Shown in pieces: positions 6,787-18,500 of a DNA stretch of 64,000 nucleotides. The stretch is from Bradyrhizobium cenepequi. GTDB taxonomy: Bacteria > Pseudomonadota > Alphaproteobacteria > Rhizobiales > Xanthobacteraceae. Made by a program: the position numbers and the translations under genes. The stretch lies in contig NZ_JAGKJI010000010.1 in the NCBI RefSeq assembly GCF_020329485.1, positions 120,069-184,068 on the forward strand. Reading direction: 5' to 3'. The notes under the pieces were generated by a model. That model had not been told where the DNA came from, searched no databases, and was given only the letters and a program-made list of their open reading frames with translations. How positions within the stretch are numbered: position 1 is the stretch's first letter; every line of letters begins with the position of its first letter.

Positions 6787-9561
6787 CTAGGCGCGGACAC
6801 GCTTTCGCGCTGGCCTCGCAGCGGCGGCGACTTTCGCCTTCAGGACTGCAACGGGCAGATGCCGAAAGAGCGTGGAGAGCCGAAGCTCGTTCTCGCCGGC
6901 GTCGGTGACATAGCCCTTGATGGTGACCGCTCCGTCGAAAGCGTCCGCGTTCGGCCAGACGCGGCCGACTTCGGTGAAAGGTGCAAAGGACTTTGCAACG
7001 ACGACGATGACGGCATCGCGCTCCCATTGTCGCGCAAAGGCGATGACGTGATCGCTGTGCGGCCCGCTCGCCTCCAGCGGCAGGTAGTTGCCCTGCGTGA
7101 ACACGTCCGGGAGTTCGGTGCGAAGTCGCAGCAGGTGCCGTGTCCAGGCGAGCTTCAAGCGACCCTCGGCCCATTCCCGCACAAGCTGCGTCCAGTCCGG
7201 CTTTTCCAGTGCAGCAAGTGCAGATGCGCGCGCGGCAAAGTCGATCGGACGGCGATTGTCGGGATCGACGAGAGAGAAATCCCAGAACTCGGTGCCTTGG
7301 TAGAAGTCCGGCACGCCGGGAAGCATCGCCTTCAGCGTGAGCTGGCTCAGCGAGTTCAGCGCGCCCAATAGCGATAGCCTTCGTGCCAGGGTTTCGAGCG
7401 CGTTCAGGAAGTCGGCCGAACGCGAGCGGTCCAGAATGCGCTCGATGAACGTCTTGAGCCCGGCCTCATAGGCCTGGTGCGGATTGAGCCAGCTCGTCTC
7501 CTGCTTGCCTTCGCGAGACGCTTTCAGGGCATAGGCCTGCATGCGCTCAAGGAAGTCGGGATCATCGGGCTGCCATGCGCCAAGCAGCGCCTGGTAGAGC
7601 ATGTACTCGGAGGTCGCCGACGGCGCGCGAAATTCGCCCTCGACCACAAGGTGCGGCGCGTTGAGGACTTTCCAGCGCGATACCGCACTCGTCCATTCGC
7701 CGGGAATTTCCGCGAGCGCCAGGATGCGGGCACGGGCGTCCTCGCCGCGCTTGGTGTCGTGGGTTGCGGTCGCGGTCATGCCGTGCGGCCATTCGTTGGC
7801 GCGCCTTTGCATCATCTCGTGAAATGCATCGATCGACAGCCCTTTTGCGGCCGGATCGCCGCCGACCTCGTTCAGCGCTAGCAGGCGGTGATAGCGGTAG
7901 AAGGTCGTGTCCTCCAGCGACTTTGCCATCATCGGCCCGGTGAATTGCTGCACCTTCTGCGCAAAGCGGCGGACGCGCGGCGCGCTGTGGGTGGCCCGGC
8001 CAGGCTTGATCAGGTCCATAGTCAGCGCGTCCTTAAGAAAATCGAAAATGCCTTCGTCGGCGGCGAACCAGTCGGTGCGCGCCCGCGCGACCGTCTCCGC
8101 GATCAGCGCCCGATCGTGCGGCGTCGGGCCGGAGGCGGTGAGATAGGTGCGGTAGACCGGGAAGTGCAACACATAGAGCTCGAGCGCCTGCCGCAGGCTG
8201 TCGGCGGCAAAATCGCGGGTCGAGTAGTGGCCGTTCGCGATCCGCGCGAGCAGCCGCCACAGCACCGTGAATTCGCTGGTCAAGAGCGTCTCGAGCACGC
8301 GGCGCTTCGCCTCTCGCAGCACCGGCGCCAGCCTTGGCGACTGGTTGCTGATCTGCCGCCAGATCTCGTCGAGCGGTTCCAGGCCGTTGCCATCGGCCAG
8401 CGCTTGCGTGATCGCATTCATCCATTCATAGCCGGTGGTGCCGTGAACGCCGGCAAGCGCAGGCAGCCTCTCGTGCTCGCCGAGGATCTTTTCGATCACC
8501 AAATAGAACGGCCGGCCACCGCCTTGCGCATGGCGGATCAGGCGGCGCAGCCGCTGGCAATATTGCGCGGGATCGAACAAGCCGTCGATATGGTCGAGCC
8601 GCAGTCCCTGCAGCTTGCCTTCCGCGATCAACCGCTTCACGAGCAGGTGGATCGCCTCGAAGGTGCCCGCATCCTCGACGCGGATGCCGGCGAGATTGTT
8701 GATGTCGAAGAAACGGCGGTAGTTGATGTCGCTGGAGGCGAGCCGCCAGTGGCCGAGCTTGTAGTGTTGGCGTTCGAGCAGATGATGCAGCGCCAGCGTT
8801 TGCTGCGGACGGCCCTCGCCGGCGCGATAGGCGGATAGCCCACGCGCGATGATCTCGGCGGCACCGGCGATCGCCTTCAATTCCGCCTTGAAGTCGGGTG
8901 CTTCCCTCCGGTTGGGATGCCGCAGCCCCCGGTAGCGCGACGCGAGCGCCAGGATGGCCTTGCCCGCATCGCTCTCGGCAGCATCCGCTTCGCGCACGAT
9001 CGTTCGCAGCACTTCGCCATAGCGCTCCGGCGCGATCGGCAGGCGATGCTCGAAATACCAGGCGGAGAAGCTGCCTTCCCCCGCATCGTAGCGCAGCTCG
9101 ATCGCGCCGCGCTCCAGCGCCTGCCCATAGAACGAGCCGAGGATCGGCAGCAGCACGCCGCCGCGGCCGCGATAGGGCAATTGCTCCCAGTCGATGTCGA
9201 AGGAGGCCGCGTGTGGCGAGGTAGGGCCCCATTCGAGCACGTCGAGCCACCAGGGATTGTCATCGAAATGCACGCCGACATGGTTGGGCACGAAGTCCAG
9301 GATCAGCCCGAGATCGTGCTGCCTCAGCACCGCACTCAAGCGTTCGAAACCGGCTTCGCCGCCGAGCTCTGGATTGAATTGCGTGTGATCGACGACGTCA
9401 TAGCCGTGCGCCGAGCCCTTGCGCGCCTTCATGAAAGGCGAGGCATAGAGATGCGTGATGCCGAGCGCCTTGAGATAGGGGACGACCTCGGCGGCAGCAT
9501 CGAAATCGAAGTCGGCGGTGAGCTGCAACCGATAGGTCGCGATCGGAATCGCGGGGGGCAT
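6787..9561 (-). CDS. treY: Malto-oligosyltrehalose synthase TreY
   Basis: Rearranges the reducing-end glucose of a maltodextrin from an alpha-1,4 to an alpha,alpha-1,1 link, giving maltooligosyl trehalose, the substrate of TreZ. The protein has 924 residues. GH13 features are visible: YRLQL start, ITHLYASPF, LDFVPNHVG, the nucleophile region LRLDHIDGLFDP, and the C-terminal PDFYQGTEFWDFSLVDPDNRRPIDF typical of TreY (shown here only as a location near 7270). The ATG at 9561 fits the family start MPPAIPIATYRLQL; the frame is open further upstream without support. It is last in the operon, 4 nt after treZ. Confidence 0.95.
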   Translation of the reverse strand: MPPAIPIATYRLQLTADFDFDAAAEVVPYLKALGITHLYASPFMKARKGSAHGYDVVDHTQFNPELGGEAGFERLSAVLRQHDLGLILDFVPNHVGVHFDDNPWWLDVLEWGPTSPHAASFDIDWEQLPYRGRGGVLLPILGSFYGQALERGAIELRYDAGEGSFSAWYFEHRLPIAPERYGEVLRTIVREADAAESDAGKAILALASRYRGLRHPNRREAPDFKAELKAIAGAAEIIARGLSAYRAGEGRPQQTLALHHLLERQHYKLGHWRLASSDINYRRFFDINNLAGIRVEDAGTFEAIHLLVKRLIAEGKLQGLRLDHIDGLFDPAQYCQRLRRLIRHAQGGGRPFYLVIEKILGEHERLPALAGVHGTTGYEWMNAITQALADGNGLEPLDEIWRQISNQSPRLAPVLREAKRRVLETLLTSEFTVLWRLLARIANGHYSTRDFAADSLRQALELYVLHFPVYRTYLTASGPTPHDRALIAETVARARTDWFAADEGIFDFLKDALTMDLIKPGRATHSAPRVRRFAQKVQQFTGPMMAKSLEDTTFYRYHRLLALNEVGGDPAAKGLSIDAFHEMMQRRANEWPHGMTATATHDTKRGEDARARILALAEIPGEWTSAVSRWKVLNAPHLVVEGEFRAPSATSEYMLYQALLGAWQPDDPDFLERMQAYALKASREGKQETSWLNPHQAYEAGLKTFIERILDRSRSADFLNALETLARRLSLLGALNSLSQLTLKAMLPGVPDFYQGTEFWDFSLVDPDNRRPIDFAARASALAALEKPDWTQLVREWAEGRLKLAWTRHLLRLRTELPDVFTQGNYLPLEASGPHSDHVIAFARQWERDAVIVVVAKSFAPFTEVGRVWPNADAFDGAVTIKGYVTDAGENELRLSTLFRHLPVAVLKAKVAAAARPARKRVRA

Positions 9562-9565
9562 TCTT

Positions 9566-11323
9566 CTATCCGATGTGCCAGCACACCGACCAAGCGGGGA
9601 TGTTATCGCCCAACGCACTGCCCCAGATCAAAGTTCCCGCAGGCCGATCTTTCGGAGCCGCGATCTCGCGGTCGCCGAGATTGGCGGTCAGCGATAATCG
9701 TCTGCCGTCGCCCATGCGCCAATGCGCGGTCAGCAGGTCGCCCTCCGCATGCGCGTCGCCGAAACTGGCGCCCGCGAGCCGCGGCATGATTTCGCGGCGG
9801 CGCATCGCAAGCAGGCTCCTCACCAGCGCCAGCCTTGTCCGTCCCGGCTCGCGGTCGCGCTCCGTCCAATCGAGCACGGCCGATTGAAAGCTCGATTGCT
9901 CCAGCGGATCGGGAACCTCATCGCCATATTTGGCGTAGGCCCAGGCATATTCCTCGCGCCGGCCCTTGCGCACGGCATGGGCGAGATCGCCGTGGAAATC
10001 GCAGAAGAACGGAAACGGCGCCTTCGAGCCCCATTCCTCGCCCATGAACAGCATCGGCGTCATCGGTGCCAGCAGCGTGATCGCGAGCGCAGCCTCGATC
10101 GCCTTTGGATCGGCGAGACTTTCCAGTCGATCGCCGAACGGGCGATTGCCGATCTGGTCGTGGTTCTGCAGGAAGTTGACGAAGCAGGTCGGCGACAGCG
10201 CGCCGCTCGGCTCGCCACGGGGGATGCCGCCCCAGAAGGTCGAGACCTCGCCCTGGTAGACGTAGCCGGATGCCAGGGCACGGGCGAGGTTGCCGCGCGG
10301 CGAACGCTGATAATCGCCGTAATAGCCCTGTGCCTCGCCAGTCAGCATCACGTGCCAGACGTGATGATAGTCGTCATTCCATTGCCCGCGATACTTGCCG
10401 CGCGGCGGGTCCTCGGTGGCGTCGAGCAGGCGCGCACGATTGTCGCTGTTCTCGAGCACCATATTGATGTGCCGGCCGGTCTCCGCCGCAAGTTGGCCGA
10501 CGGCTACGCTGAGATCATGCAGGATCGGGATCTCGCCGGCCTCCACGATGGTGTTGACGGCGTCGAGCCGCAGGCCGTCGAAGCGGTAGTCCCGCAACCA
10601 ATGCACCGCGTTCCCGATCGCGAAGTCGCGCACCTCTTTGACGCGATAGTCGATCGCGCTACCCCAGGGGGTATGTGCATCGGTGAAAAAGTTCGGCGCG
10701 TAGCGGCCGAGATAATTCCCTTCGGGGCCGAAATGGTTGTAGACGACATCTAACATCATCATCAGCCCGCGCTGATGGGCAGCGTCGATCAGCGCCTTCA
10801 AGTCCTCCGGCCGGCCATAGGCGCTGTCGGGCGCGTACCACAAGACGCCGTCATAGCCCCAGTTGCGGGTCCCTGCGAAGTCGGCAAGCGGCATCAGTTC
10901 CAACGCGGTGATGCCGCACTCGAGGAGATGGTCGAGCTTGTCGATGATCGCACGATAGGTGCCCTCGGCCGTCAAGGTGCCGACATGCGCCTCGAGCACA
11001 ACGGCCTCATGCCACGGCCGGCCGCGCCAGTCGGCGGCACGCCACGGGAAGGCGTCGTGGTCGATCACTTCGCTCGGGCCAAAGACGTCGTCGGGCTGGA
11101 ACGCGGAGGCGGGATCGGGCACGTCGATCTCGTCATCGATGCGGAATTTGTAGCGCGCGCCGGCGGCGACGCCGGGAATTTCGGCCGTGAACCAGCCATT
11201 GTCGCCGCGGTTCAGCGCATGCGGCTTGTCGAGCAACACGTCGACGCGCTTGGCCGCCGGCGCCCACAGGCGGAACACCGCGCCGTCCTTCGTCAGTAGG
11301 GGGCCGAAATGCCGCTCATTCAT
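9566..11323 (-). CDS. treZ: Malto-oligosyltrehalose trehalohydrolase TreZ
   Basis: Releases free trehalose from the TreY product. The protein has 585 residues, the normal length. An N-terminal immunoglobulin-like CBM48 domain (VFRLWAPAAKRVDVLL) is followed by a GH13 barrel with LDVVYNHFGPEGN, the nucleophile loop FDGLRLDAVNTI, the acid/base region VLENSDN and NFLQNHDQIGNR. The ATG overlaps the glgX stop by 4 nt (ATGA). Confidence 0.95.
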   Translation of the reverse strand: MNERHFGPLLTKDGAVFRLWAPAAKRVDVLLDKPHALNRGDNGWFTAEIPGVAAGARYKFRIDDEIDVPDPASAFQPDDVFGPSEVIDHDAFPWRAADWRGRPWHEAVVLEAHVGTLTAEGTYRAIIDKLDHLLECGITALELMPLADFAGTRNWGYDGVLWYAPDSAYGRPEDLKALIDAAHQRGLMMMLDVVYNHFGPEGNYLGRYAPNFFTDAHTPWGSAIDYRVKEVRDFAIGNAVHWLRDYRFDGLRLDAVNTIVEAGEIPILHDLSVAVGQLAAETGRHINMVLENSDNRARLLDATEDPPRGKYRGQWNDDYHHVWHVMLTGEAQGYYGDYQRSPRGNLARALASGYVYQGEVSTFWGGIPRGEPSGALSPTCFVNFLQNHDQIGNRPFGDRLESLADPKAIEAALAITLLAPMTPMLFMGEEWGSKAPFPFFCDFHGDLAHAVRKGRREEYAWAYAKYGDEVPDPLEQSSFQSAVLDWTERDREPGRTRLALVRSLLAMRRREIMPRLAGASFGDAHAEGDLLTAHWRMGDGRRLSLTANLGDREIAAPKDRPAGTLIWGSALGDNIPAWSVCWHIG

Positions 11324-13395
11324 GCCGAGCCCGCAAAGGCGAGCACCGAGCGGGGAGGCGCCTTGGTCTCGGCGCCGGACGCGAAATCAACAGGCATCTG
11401 CTTGGTCTCGGTGGTGTTGAGCACTTGGCGCCAATTCCTGTACTCGGTCATCACAGGCATCTTGAACGCGATCTCTTCCGGTGCAGCATTCAGCACAATA
11501 AAGATCGGCGCCTGCCCTGGTTCCATCGGTCCGAGCACGTAAGAGAGAAAACGCCCCTCAGGGAAATTCCAGTCGGACTCTTTCATCTCTTCCCCGCCCG
11601 GCGTCAGCCACAACACGCCATAGGAGCCGTCCGCGCGGCGGCCGGCCAGCCAGCGCTGCGAGCGAAGCTGGGCGAACTTGCGGCGCAGCCCGGTCAAATG
11701 GCCGACGAAGTCGGTGAAGTCCTCGATTTCGTCACCGAAATTGTCCCAATTGACCCAGCCGACCTCATTGTCCTGGCAGTAGGCATTGTTGTTGCCGTTC
11801 TGCGAGTTGCCGACCTCGTCCCCGGCGAGCAACAGCGGCGTGCCCTGCGCCAGCAAGAGGCAGGCGAGCTGGTTCTTGCGGAGCTGGCGGCGCAGCGCGA
11901 TGATATCGGGATCATCGGTCGGGCCCTCGACGCCGCAATTGTTGCTGTGGTTGTCGTTGGAGCCGTCGCGATTGTCCTCGCCATTGGCCTCGTTGTGCTT
12001 CTGGTTGTAGCTGAAGAGGTCCATCAGCGTGAAACCGTCATGCACGGTGATGTGATTGACACTGGCGCGCGTCGCGCGGTTGTCGTGATTAAACAGATCC
12101 GATGATGCCGTCATGCGGCTCGAGACGTCGCCGATCAGGCTGCCTTCGCCGCTCCAATAGCGCCGCATCGCGCTGCGATAGCGGTCGTTCCATTCCGACC
12201 ATTGCGAGGGAAACGCGCCGACCTGGTAGCCGCCGAGGCCGAGGTCCCAGGGTTCGGCGACGAGCTTGACGGTGGCGAGCACCGGGTCCTGCCTGATCGC
12301 GGTGAGGAAACACGCACTGCGGTCATAGCCGTTCGGTCCGCGCGCGAGCGTGGTCGCGAGATCGAAGCGGAAGCCGTCGACGTGACAGACCTCGACCCAG
12401 TAGCGCAGCGAGTCCATCACCATCTGCAGCACGCGCGGATGGGTGAGCCTGACCGAATTGCCGCAGCCGGTGAAGTCGTCGTAGTAACGCGGATTGTCCG
12501 GCCTCAGCCAGTAATACGAGGCGTTGTCGATGCCGCGGAACGACAGCGTCGGGCCCATATGGTTGCCCTCGGCCGTGTGGTTGTAGACGACGTCGAGCAT
12601 CACCTCGATGCCGGCATCGTGCAATCGCGCCACCGTGGTGCGGAAGGAATCGAGCGCATTGTCCTGAGCGTAGCGTGGCTCCGGCGCGAAGAAGGCGAAG
12701 GTGTTGTAGCCCCAGTAATTGGCGAGCTTCTTCTCGACCAGGATGCGGTCATCGATCAGTCCGTGGATCGGCAACAGCTCGATCGTGGTGACGCCGAGCC
12801 GCTTGAGATGGTTGATCATCGCCGGCGAGGACAGTCCGCCATAGGTGCCGCGCAGGTTCGGCGCGACGTCCTCGCGCTTCTGCGTCAGTCCCTTGACATG
12901 GGCCTCGTAGATGATCGTGTCTTCCCAGGGGATGTGGGGACGGATTTCGCGGCGGCCCCAGTTGAAGGTCTCGTCGACCACGACCGCCTTTGGCATGCCG
13001 CGGGCGTTGTCGCGTCGGTCAAAGGAAAGGTCCTCGCGCGCGCTGCCGGTGCGGTAGGCGAAATGCGCATCGCTCCACACCAGTCGCCCGGCCAGCCGCT
13101 TGGCGTAGGGATCGAGCAGGAGCTTGTTGGCATTGAACCTGTGGCCGCGCTCCGGCGCGTAGGGGCCGTAGACGCGATAGCCGTAGAGCTGACCCGGCGA
13201 GACATCGTTGAGATAGCCGTGCCAGACGTCCTCGGTCCGCTCCGGCAGTTCGATGCGTTCGAGCTCGCGCCGACCCTGGCTGTCGAACAGGCACAGCTCG
13301 ACTTTCTCCGCATTCGCAGAGAACAACGCAAAATTGGTGCCCCTTCCGTCCCAGCTGGCGCCCAGCCGGGACGACGTTCCCCCAGTCAGTCGCAT
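11320..13395 (-). CDS. glgX: Glycogen debranching enzyme GlgX (isoamylase type)
   Basis: Cleaves alpha-1,6 branches of limit dextrins. The linear chains produced can feed TreY in the same operon. The protein has 691 residues. An N-terminal CBM48 region (GTNFALFSANAEKVELCLFD) precedes the GH13 isoamylase core with LDVVYNHTAEGNHMGP, the nucleophile GFRFDLATTLAR, AEPWDLGLGGYQVG and HDGFTLMDLFSYNQKHN. It starts 3 nt after glgB and overlaps treZ by 4 nt. Confidence 0.95.
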   Translation of the reverse strand: MRLTGGTSSRLGASWDGRGTNFALFSANAEKVELCLFDSQGRRELERIELPERTEDVWHGYLNDVSPGQLYGYRVYGPYAPERGHRFNANKLLLDPYAKRLAGRLVWSDAHFAYRTGSAREDLSFDRRDNARGMPKAVVVDETFNWGRREIRPHIPWEDTIIYEAHVKGLTQKREDVAPNLRGTYGGLSSPAMINHLKRLGVTTIELLPIHGLIDDRILVEKKLANYWGYNTFAFFAPEPRYAQDNALDSFRTTVARLHDAGIEVMLDVVYNHTAEGNHMGPTLSFRGIDNASYYWLRPDNPRYYDDFTGCGNSVRLTHPRVLQMVMDSLRYWVEVCHVDGFRFDLATTLARGPNGYDRSACFLTAIRQDPVLATVKLVAEPWDLGLGGYQVGAFPSQWSEWNDRYRSAMRRYWSGEGSLIGDVSSRMTASSDLFNHDNRATRASVNHITVHDGFTLMDLFSYNQKHNEANGEDNRDGSNDNHSNNCGVEGPTDDPDIIALRRQLRKNQLACLLLAQGTPLLLAGDEVGNSQNGNNNAYCQDNEVGWVNWDNFGDEIEDFTDFVGHLTGLRRKFAQLRSQRWLAGRRADGSYGVLWLTPGGEEMKESDWNFPEGRFLSYVLGPMEPGQAPIFIVLNAAPEEIAFKMPVMTEYRNWRQVLNTTETKQMPVDFASGAETKAPPRSVLAFAGSA

Positions 13396-13398
13396 AGG

Positions 13399-15546
13399 TC
13401 AGCTTTCAGGTACGAGGAAGATCGCAGCCAGCGGCGGAATGGTCAGGCTGAGCTCGGGCACGAGCCCTTCATGCGTGACCACCTCACCGATATTGCCGAC
13501 ATTGCTGCCGCCATAGTGCGACGAGTCTGAATTCAGCACCTCACGCCATTTCCCGGCAAAGGGCACGCGGACGCGATAGTTGTGGTAGACGTTCGGCGAG
13601 AAGTTCAGCACCACCAGGCAGCGCGAACGCGCATCGTTGCCTTTGCGGATCCAGGCGAACATGTTGTGGTCGGCGTCATCGGTGATGACCCATTCGAAGC
13701 CGGCCGGATCGCAATCCAGCTCATGCAGCGCCGGCAGCGCGCGATAAAGCCGGTTGAGGTCGCGCATGAGCGCCTGCACGCCGGCATATTTCGGCTGCTC
13801 GAGCAGATGCCAGTCGAGCGAATATTCGTGGGCCCACTCGCGCTCCTGGCCGAACTCGCAGCCCATGAACAGCAGCTTCTTGCCGGGATGGCCGAACATG
13901 AAGCTGTAATAGGCGCGCAAGTTCGCGAAGCGCTGCCAGTCGTCGCCGGGCATGCGGCCCAGGATCGAGCGTTTGCCGTGCACGACCTCGTCATGCGAGA
14001 GCGGCAGGATGAAGTTCTCCGAGAAGGCGTAGTGCAGGCCGAACAGGATGTCGCCGTGGTGATATTTGCGGTGAATCGGCTCCTTGCCGATGTAGCGCAA
14101 GGTGTCGTGCATCCAGCCCATGTTCCACTTGTAGCCGAAGCCGAGTCCGCCGAACTCGACCGGGCGGGACACCTGCGGCCAGGCGGTCGATTCCTCCGCC
14201 GCGGTCGTCGCCTGCGGAAAGCGCCCGAACACCTCGGTGTTGAAGCGGCGCAGGAAGTCGATTGCTTCCAGGTTCTCGCGGCCGCCATATTTGTTCGGGA
14301 TCCAGCCGCCCGGAGGACGGCTGTAGTCGAGATAGAGCATGGAGGCGACCGCATCGACGCGCAGGCCGTCGACGCGGTAGCGGTCGAGCCAGAACAGCGC
14401 GTTCGAGACCAGGAAGTTGGTGATCTCGGTGCGCCCGTAATTGTAGATCAGCGTGCCCCAGTCGAGATGGCGGCCCTGCAGCGGGTTGGCGTGCTCATAG
14501 AGCGCGGTGCCGTCGAAATGGCCGAGGCCGTGCGGATCGTCGGGGAAGTGGCCGGGCACCCAGTCGAGCAGCACCCCTAACCCTTCGCGATGACAGGCAT
14601 CGACGAGGGCGGCGAAGTCGGCCGGCGAGCCGAACCGGCTGGTCGGCGCGAACAGCCCGGTCGGCTGATACCCCCAGGAGCCGTCGAATGGATGCTCGCT
14701 GACGGGGAGGAATTCGAGATGGGTGAAGCCCATGTCCCGTGCATAGGGGGGGAGCTGCTCGGCCAGCTCGCGATAGGTCAGCCACTCATTGCTGCCCTTG
14801 CGCCGCCACGAGCCGAGATGGACCTCGTAGATCGAGATCGGTGCGCTGACCGCGTTGATGCCTGATGGTGCTGGCTGCGGATGCGGGATGTTGTCGAGGT
14901 CGACGACGATCGAGGCGGTCTTCGGGCGCAGCTCCGCGCCAAACGCCACCGGATCGGACTTCAGCGGCAGATGCTGGCCGTTGGGGCCGATGATGTCAAA
15001 CTTGTAATGGTCGCCGGCGCGGGCATGCGGGATGAACAGTTCCCAATAGCCGACGCCGCGCACTCGCATCGGATGCCGCCGTGCGTCCCAGAAGTTAAAA
15101 TCGCCGACCACGCTGACGCGCCGCGCGTTCGGCGCCAGCACCACGAAGGCGATGCCCTCGACGCCGTCGAGCGTCATCGGATGCGCGCCGAGCTTGTCAT
15201 AGATGCGCTGGTGGGTGCCTTCGCCGAGCAAATAGAGATCGAAATCGCTCAGGACGGGCGGGAAGCGGTAGGGGTCGTCGAGATCGACGACGTTGTCGCC
15301 GAACCGGGCGCGGAGCTGGTAGCGGCGCGAGCCGTTCGGCAGCGCGCCGGCGAACAGGCCGGCATCATGAATGCGCGCGAGCGGCGCGGTCTCGCCGTGC
15401 TCGCCGATCGCTTCGACATTGGACGCTTCAGGCAGGAAGGCGCGCACGACGCTCTGGTCGCCCTCGGAGTGCAGGCCGAGATAGCGGAAGGGATCGGAGT
15501 GGCGCCCCTCGATGATCGCGTAGGCTTCGGCAGGCAATCTGGTCAT
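13399..15546 (-). CDS. glgB: 1,4-alpha-glucan branching enzyme GlgB
   Basis: Introduces alpha-1,6 branches into glucan. In GlgE-pathway organisms it acts on the chains built by GlgE. The protein has 715 residues, with two N-terminal beta-sandwich segments ([19 protein letters not shown] and [19 protein letters not shown]), then the GH13 core with [10 protein letters not shown], the nucleophile [18 protein letters not shown], the AEESTAWP acid and [14 protein letters not shown]. It overlaps the treS-mak stop by 4 nt. Confidence 0.96.
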   Translation of the reverse strand: MTRLPAEAYAIIEGRHSDPFRYLGLHSEGDQSVVRAFLPEASNVEAIGEHGETAPLARIHDAGLFAGALPNGSRRYQLRARFGDNVVDLDDPYRFPPVLSDFDLYLLGEGTHQRIYDKLGAHPMTLDGVEGIAFVVLAPNARRVSVVGDFNFWDARRHPMRVRGVGYWELFIPHARAGDHYKFDIIGPNGQHLPLKSDPVAFGAELRPKTASIVVDLDNIPHPQPAPSGINAVSAPISIYEVHLGSWRRKGSNEWLTYRELAEQLPPYARDMGFTHLEFLPVSEHPFDGSWGYQPTGLFAPTSRFGSPADFAALVDACHREGLGVLLDWVPGHFPDDPHGLGHFDGTALYEHANPLQGRHLDWGTLIYNYGRTEITNFLVSNALFWLDRYRVDGLRVDAVASMLYLDYSRPPGGWIPNKYGGRENLEAIDFLRRFNTEVFGRFPQATTAAEESTAWPQVSRPVEFGGLGFGYKWNMGWMHDTLRYIGKEPIHRKYHHGDILFGLHYAFSENFILPLSHDEVVHGKRSILGRMPGDDWQRFANLRAYYSFMFGHPGKKLLFMGCEFGQEREWAHEYSLDWHLLEQPKYAGVQALMRDLNRLYRALPALHELDCDPAGFEWVITDDADHNMFAWIRKGNDARSRCLVVLNFSPNVYHNYRVRVPFAGKWREVLNSDSSHYGGSNVGNIGEVVTHEGLVPELSLTIPPLAAIFLVPES

Positions 15547-18500
15547 TGCGCCTCATGCGGTTGTTGCGCCAGGATACGGAGCATCCCGGTGAGCGGGACG
15601 CGCAGCCAGTCGGGCCGGTGCGCCAGCTCATATTCGATCTCGTAGAATGCTTTCTCAAGCAGGAAGAAGTTGAGCATCCGCTCGGCGGCCTCCGGATCGG
15701 CCGGCCACAAGCGCTGGCCGGCCATGGTCTCGCGATAGGCGGCCAGGAATGTCGCGCTGGTCCCATCGCGCCAATCGGCGAGCGCCAGCGCGAGCTTGCC
15801 TTGTTCATCCGGTGCGACCTTCAGCGCCCGATCGAGCGCGGCGGTGACGGAGTAGTCAATCGAGCGCACCAGGCCGGCGACATCGCGCGCCGCCGGTGCT
15901 TTGCGCCGCCGTTCGGCGATGCTCCGCCGCGGCTCGCCCTCGAAATCGATGATGAAGATGTCGTCCTTGACGATCAGCATCTGGCCGAGATGGAAATCGC
16001 CGTGGTGGCGGATGTTGAGGCCGTCGATGTCCGCAGGCAGCAGCGCCTTCAGCCGGGCCGGCAGGCTATCCTGCTGAGCCAAAAACTGCGCCACCAGCGG
16101 CCGATCGGCCTCCTTCAGCGCATCCCGCCGCTGCGTCAGCGTCTCGAAGACACGGTCGGCGCGGGCCATGATGTCGTCGGTCCAGCGCTGCACGTCTTCC
16201 GGGCTGGTCCGCTCCGGGACGAACTCGGGCAGGTCGCGGTTGCTCGCGAGCGCAATGTGCAGCTCGGCGACCCGTTTTCCGGTCTGCGCCATGTAGCGCA
16301 GATAGGAGATCTGCTGTTCGCCTTGCTTCGTCTCATGGTTGGTTGCAAGCAGCCGCTGCTCATCGACGAAACGGTCGAGATAGGCGGCGCTTACGGTCCA
16401 TGCGTCGCCCTGGTTGGTGACAAAGGCGTGAACGACGCCGACCGCGCTGCGCTGCTCGCCCTCGATGAGCTCGACCGTGCCGAGCAGCGCGGGCGAGTTG
16501 GCGAAGCCGGCGACGTCGGTGAGGAAACGCCCGATCTCGATCTCCGGATTGATGCCGGGTTCGAGCCTGCGATAGATCTTGACGACGTAATCCTCGTCGA
16601 CCAGCGCCGTGCTGTTGGACTGCTCGGTCTCCACCGCGCGGATGCGCTGGGGCTGCTTGATCGGCCTGTCCGTGAAGCGGCCGGTCGGGCGGAATTCGAG
16701 GCGCAGTGCGATGCCGAGCTCCTCGTCCTCCACCGTGAGCGACTGCGCCAGATTGCGCAGCAACAGCGCGATGAAGATCTCGTCGGTCGCAACGTCGAGC
16801 AGCGTACCCTCGCGCGCGCCCTGTCGTACCGCGGCGAGTGCGCGCGGATTGTAGCGCTCGCGGTCGAAGCGCAGCCATTCGATCCGGATCGGCAGCACGT
16901 AGCGTGAAGTGACGCCGCGCTGGATGCATTGGAAGAAAGCGAGCCAGGGTCGGTTGTCGCCGATGTCGCAGAAGGGAATCGCGGAGACGAGCAGCGGCTG
17001 AATCGCTTTCGACGAACTCTCGGGGAACCAGCGCGCTCGCGACAGGTGGCCCGGCAGCACGTCGCGCTCGAACACGCCGCGGGCGCGCGCCAGCGACACC
17101 CAGGTCGAATTCAGCGGCACGACCAGCGTTTCGAATTCCGGCACCGCCCGCCGCGGCACGGCGATGGTCTTGTCCGGCTCCTGGAGCTGGAACCAGTAGA
17201 AGCCATACGGCGCCAGCGTGATCATATAGGGCAGTTCGCCGATCGTCGGGAAGCGCGTGCGGCCGAGCATCTCCAGGGGAATGCGTCCCTTGAAGGCGGA
17301 AAGGTCCAGTTCGGTCGCCTGCGCCGAGCGCGACAGGTTGGCGACGCAGAGAATGACCTCGTCCTGATATTGCCTGACATAGGCGAGCACCGAGCGGTTC
17401 TCAGGGCGGATGAAGGTCATGGAGCCGCGGCCGAAGGCCAGCGTCGACTTCCGCACCGCGATCAGCCGCTTGGTGGCGCTGAGCAGCGATGACAGGCTGC
17501 GCGACTGCGCTTCCACGTTCACGGCCTCATAGCCGTAGACGGGGTCCATGATCATGGGCGCGTAGAGTCGCGCCGGATCGGCGCGGGAGAAGCCGCCGTT
17601 GCGGTCCGGGCTCCATTGCATCGGCGTGCGGACGCCGTTACGGTCGCCGAGATAGATGTTGTCGCCCATCCCGATCTCGTCGCCGTAATAGATGATCGGC
17701 GTGCCCGGGAACGAGAGCAGAAGCGAATTCATCAGCTCGATCTTGCGCCGGTCATTGTCCATCAGCGGCGCGAGGCGGCGGCGAATGCCGACATTGATGC
17801 GGGCGCGGGGATCGTTGGCATAGGTCGACCACAGATAGTCGCGCTCGACATCAGTGACCATTTCCAGCGTCAGCTCATCATGGTTGCGCAGGAACAGCGC
17901 CCATTGGCAACTTTCTGGGATGTCGGGCGTCTGGCGCAGGATGTCGGTGATCGGAAAGCGGTCCTCCTGCGCGATCGCCATGTAGATGCGCGGCATCAGC
18001 GGGAAGTGATACGCCATTTGGCATTCGTCTTCGCGGCCGAAATATTCCTGCACGTCCTCCGGCCATTGATTGGCTTCTGCGAGCAGGACCTTGCCCTTGG
18101 CATAGGCGTCGAGCTCGCGCCGTATCAGTTTGATGATGGCGTGCGTCTCGGGCAGGTTCTCGCTAGTGGTGCCTTCGCGCTCGCAGAGGTAAGGGATGGC
18201 ATCGAGCCGGAACCCGTCGACCCCGGTGTCGAGCCAGCGCTTCATCACCTGCATGATGGCGCGCACCACGCGCGGGTTGTCGAAGTTCAGGTCGGGCTGG
18301 TGCGAGAAGAAGCGGTGCCAGTAGAACTGGCCCGCTTCGGGGTCCCAGGTCCAGTTCGACTTCTCGGTATCGGTGAAGATGATCCGCGTGCCCTGGTATT
18401 TTTGGTCGGTGTCGCTCCAGACATACCAGTTGCGCGCGCTCGAGCCGGGATGGCTGCGGCGCGCGCGCTTGAACCAGGCGTGCTGGTCGGAGGTATGGTT

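Noticed and set aside
12202..13530. Long plus-strand frame opposite glgX, and similar frames opposite treY, treS, zwf, glgB and korA
   Set aside because: All are shadows of conserved enzymes whose motifs are intact on the minus strand.
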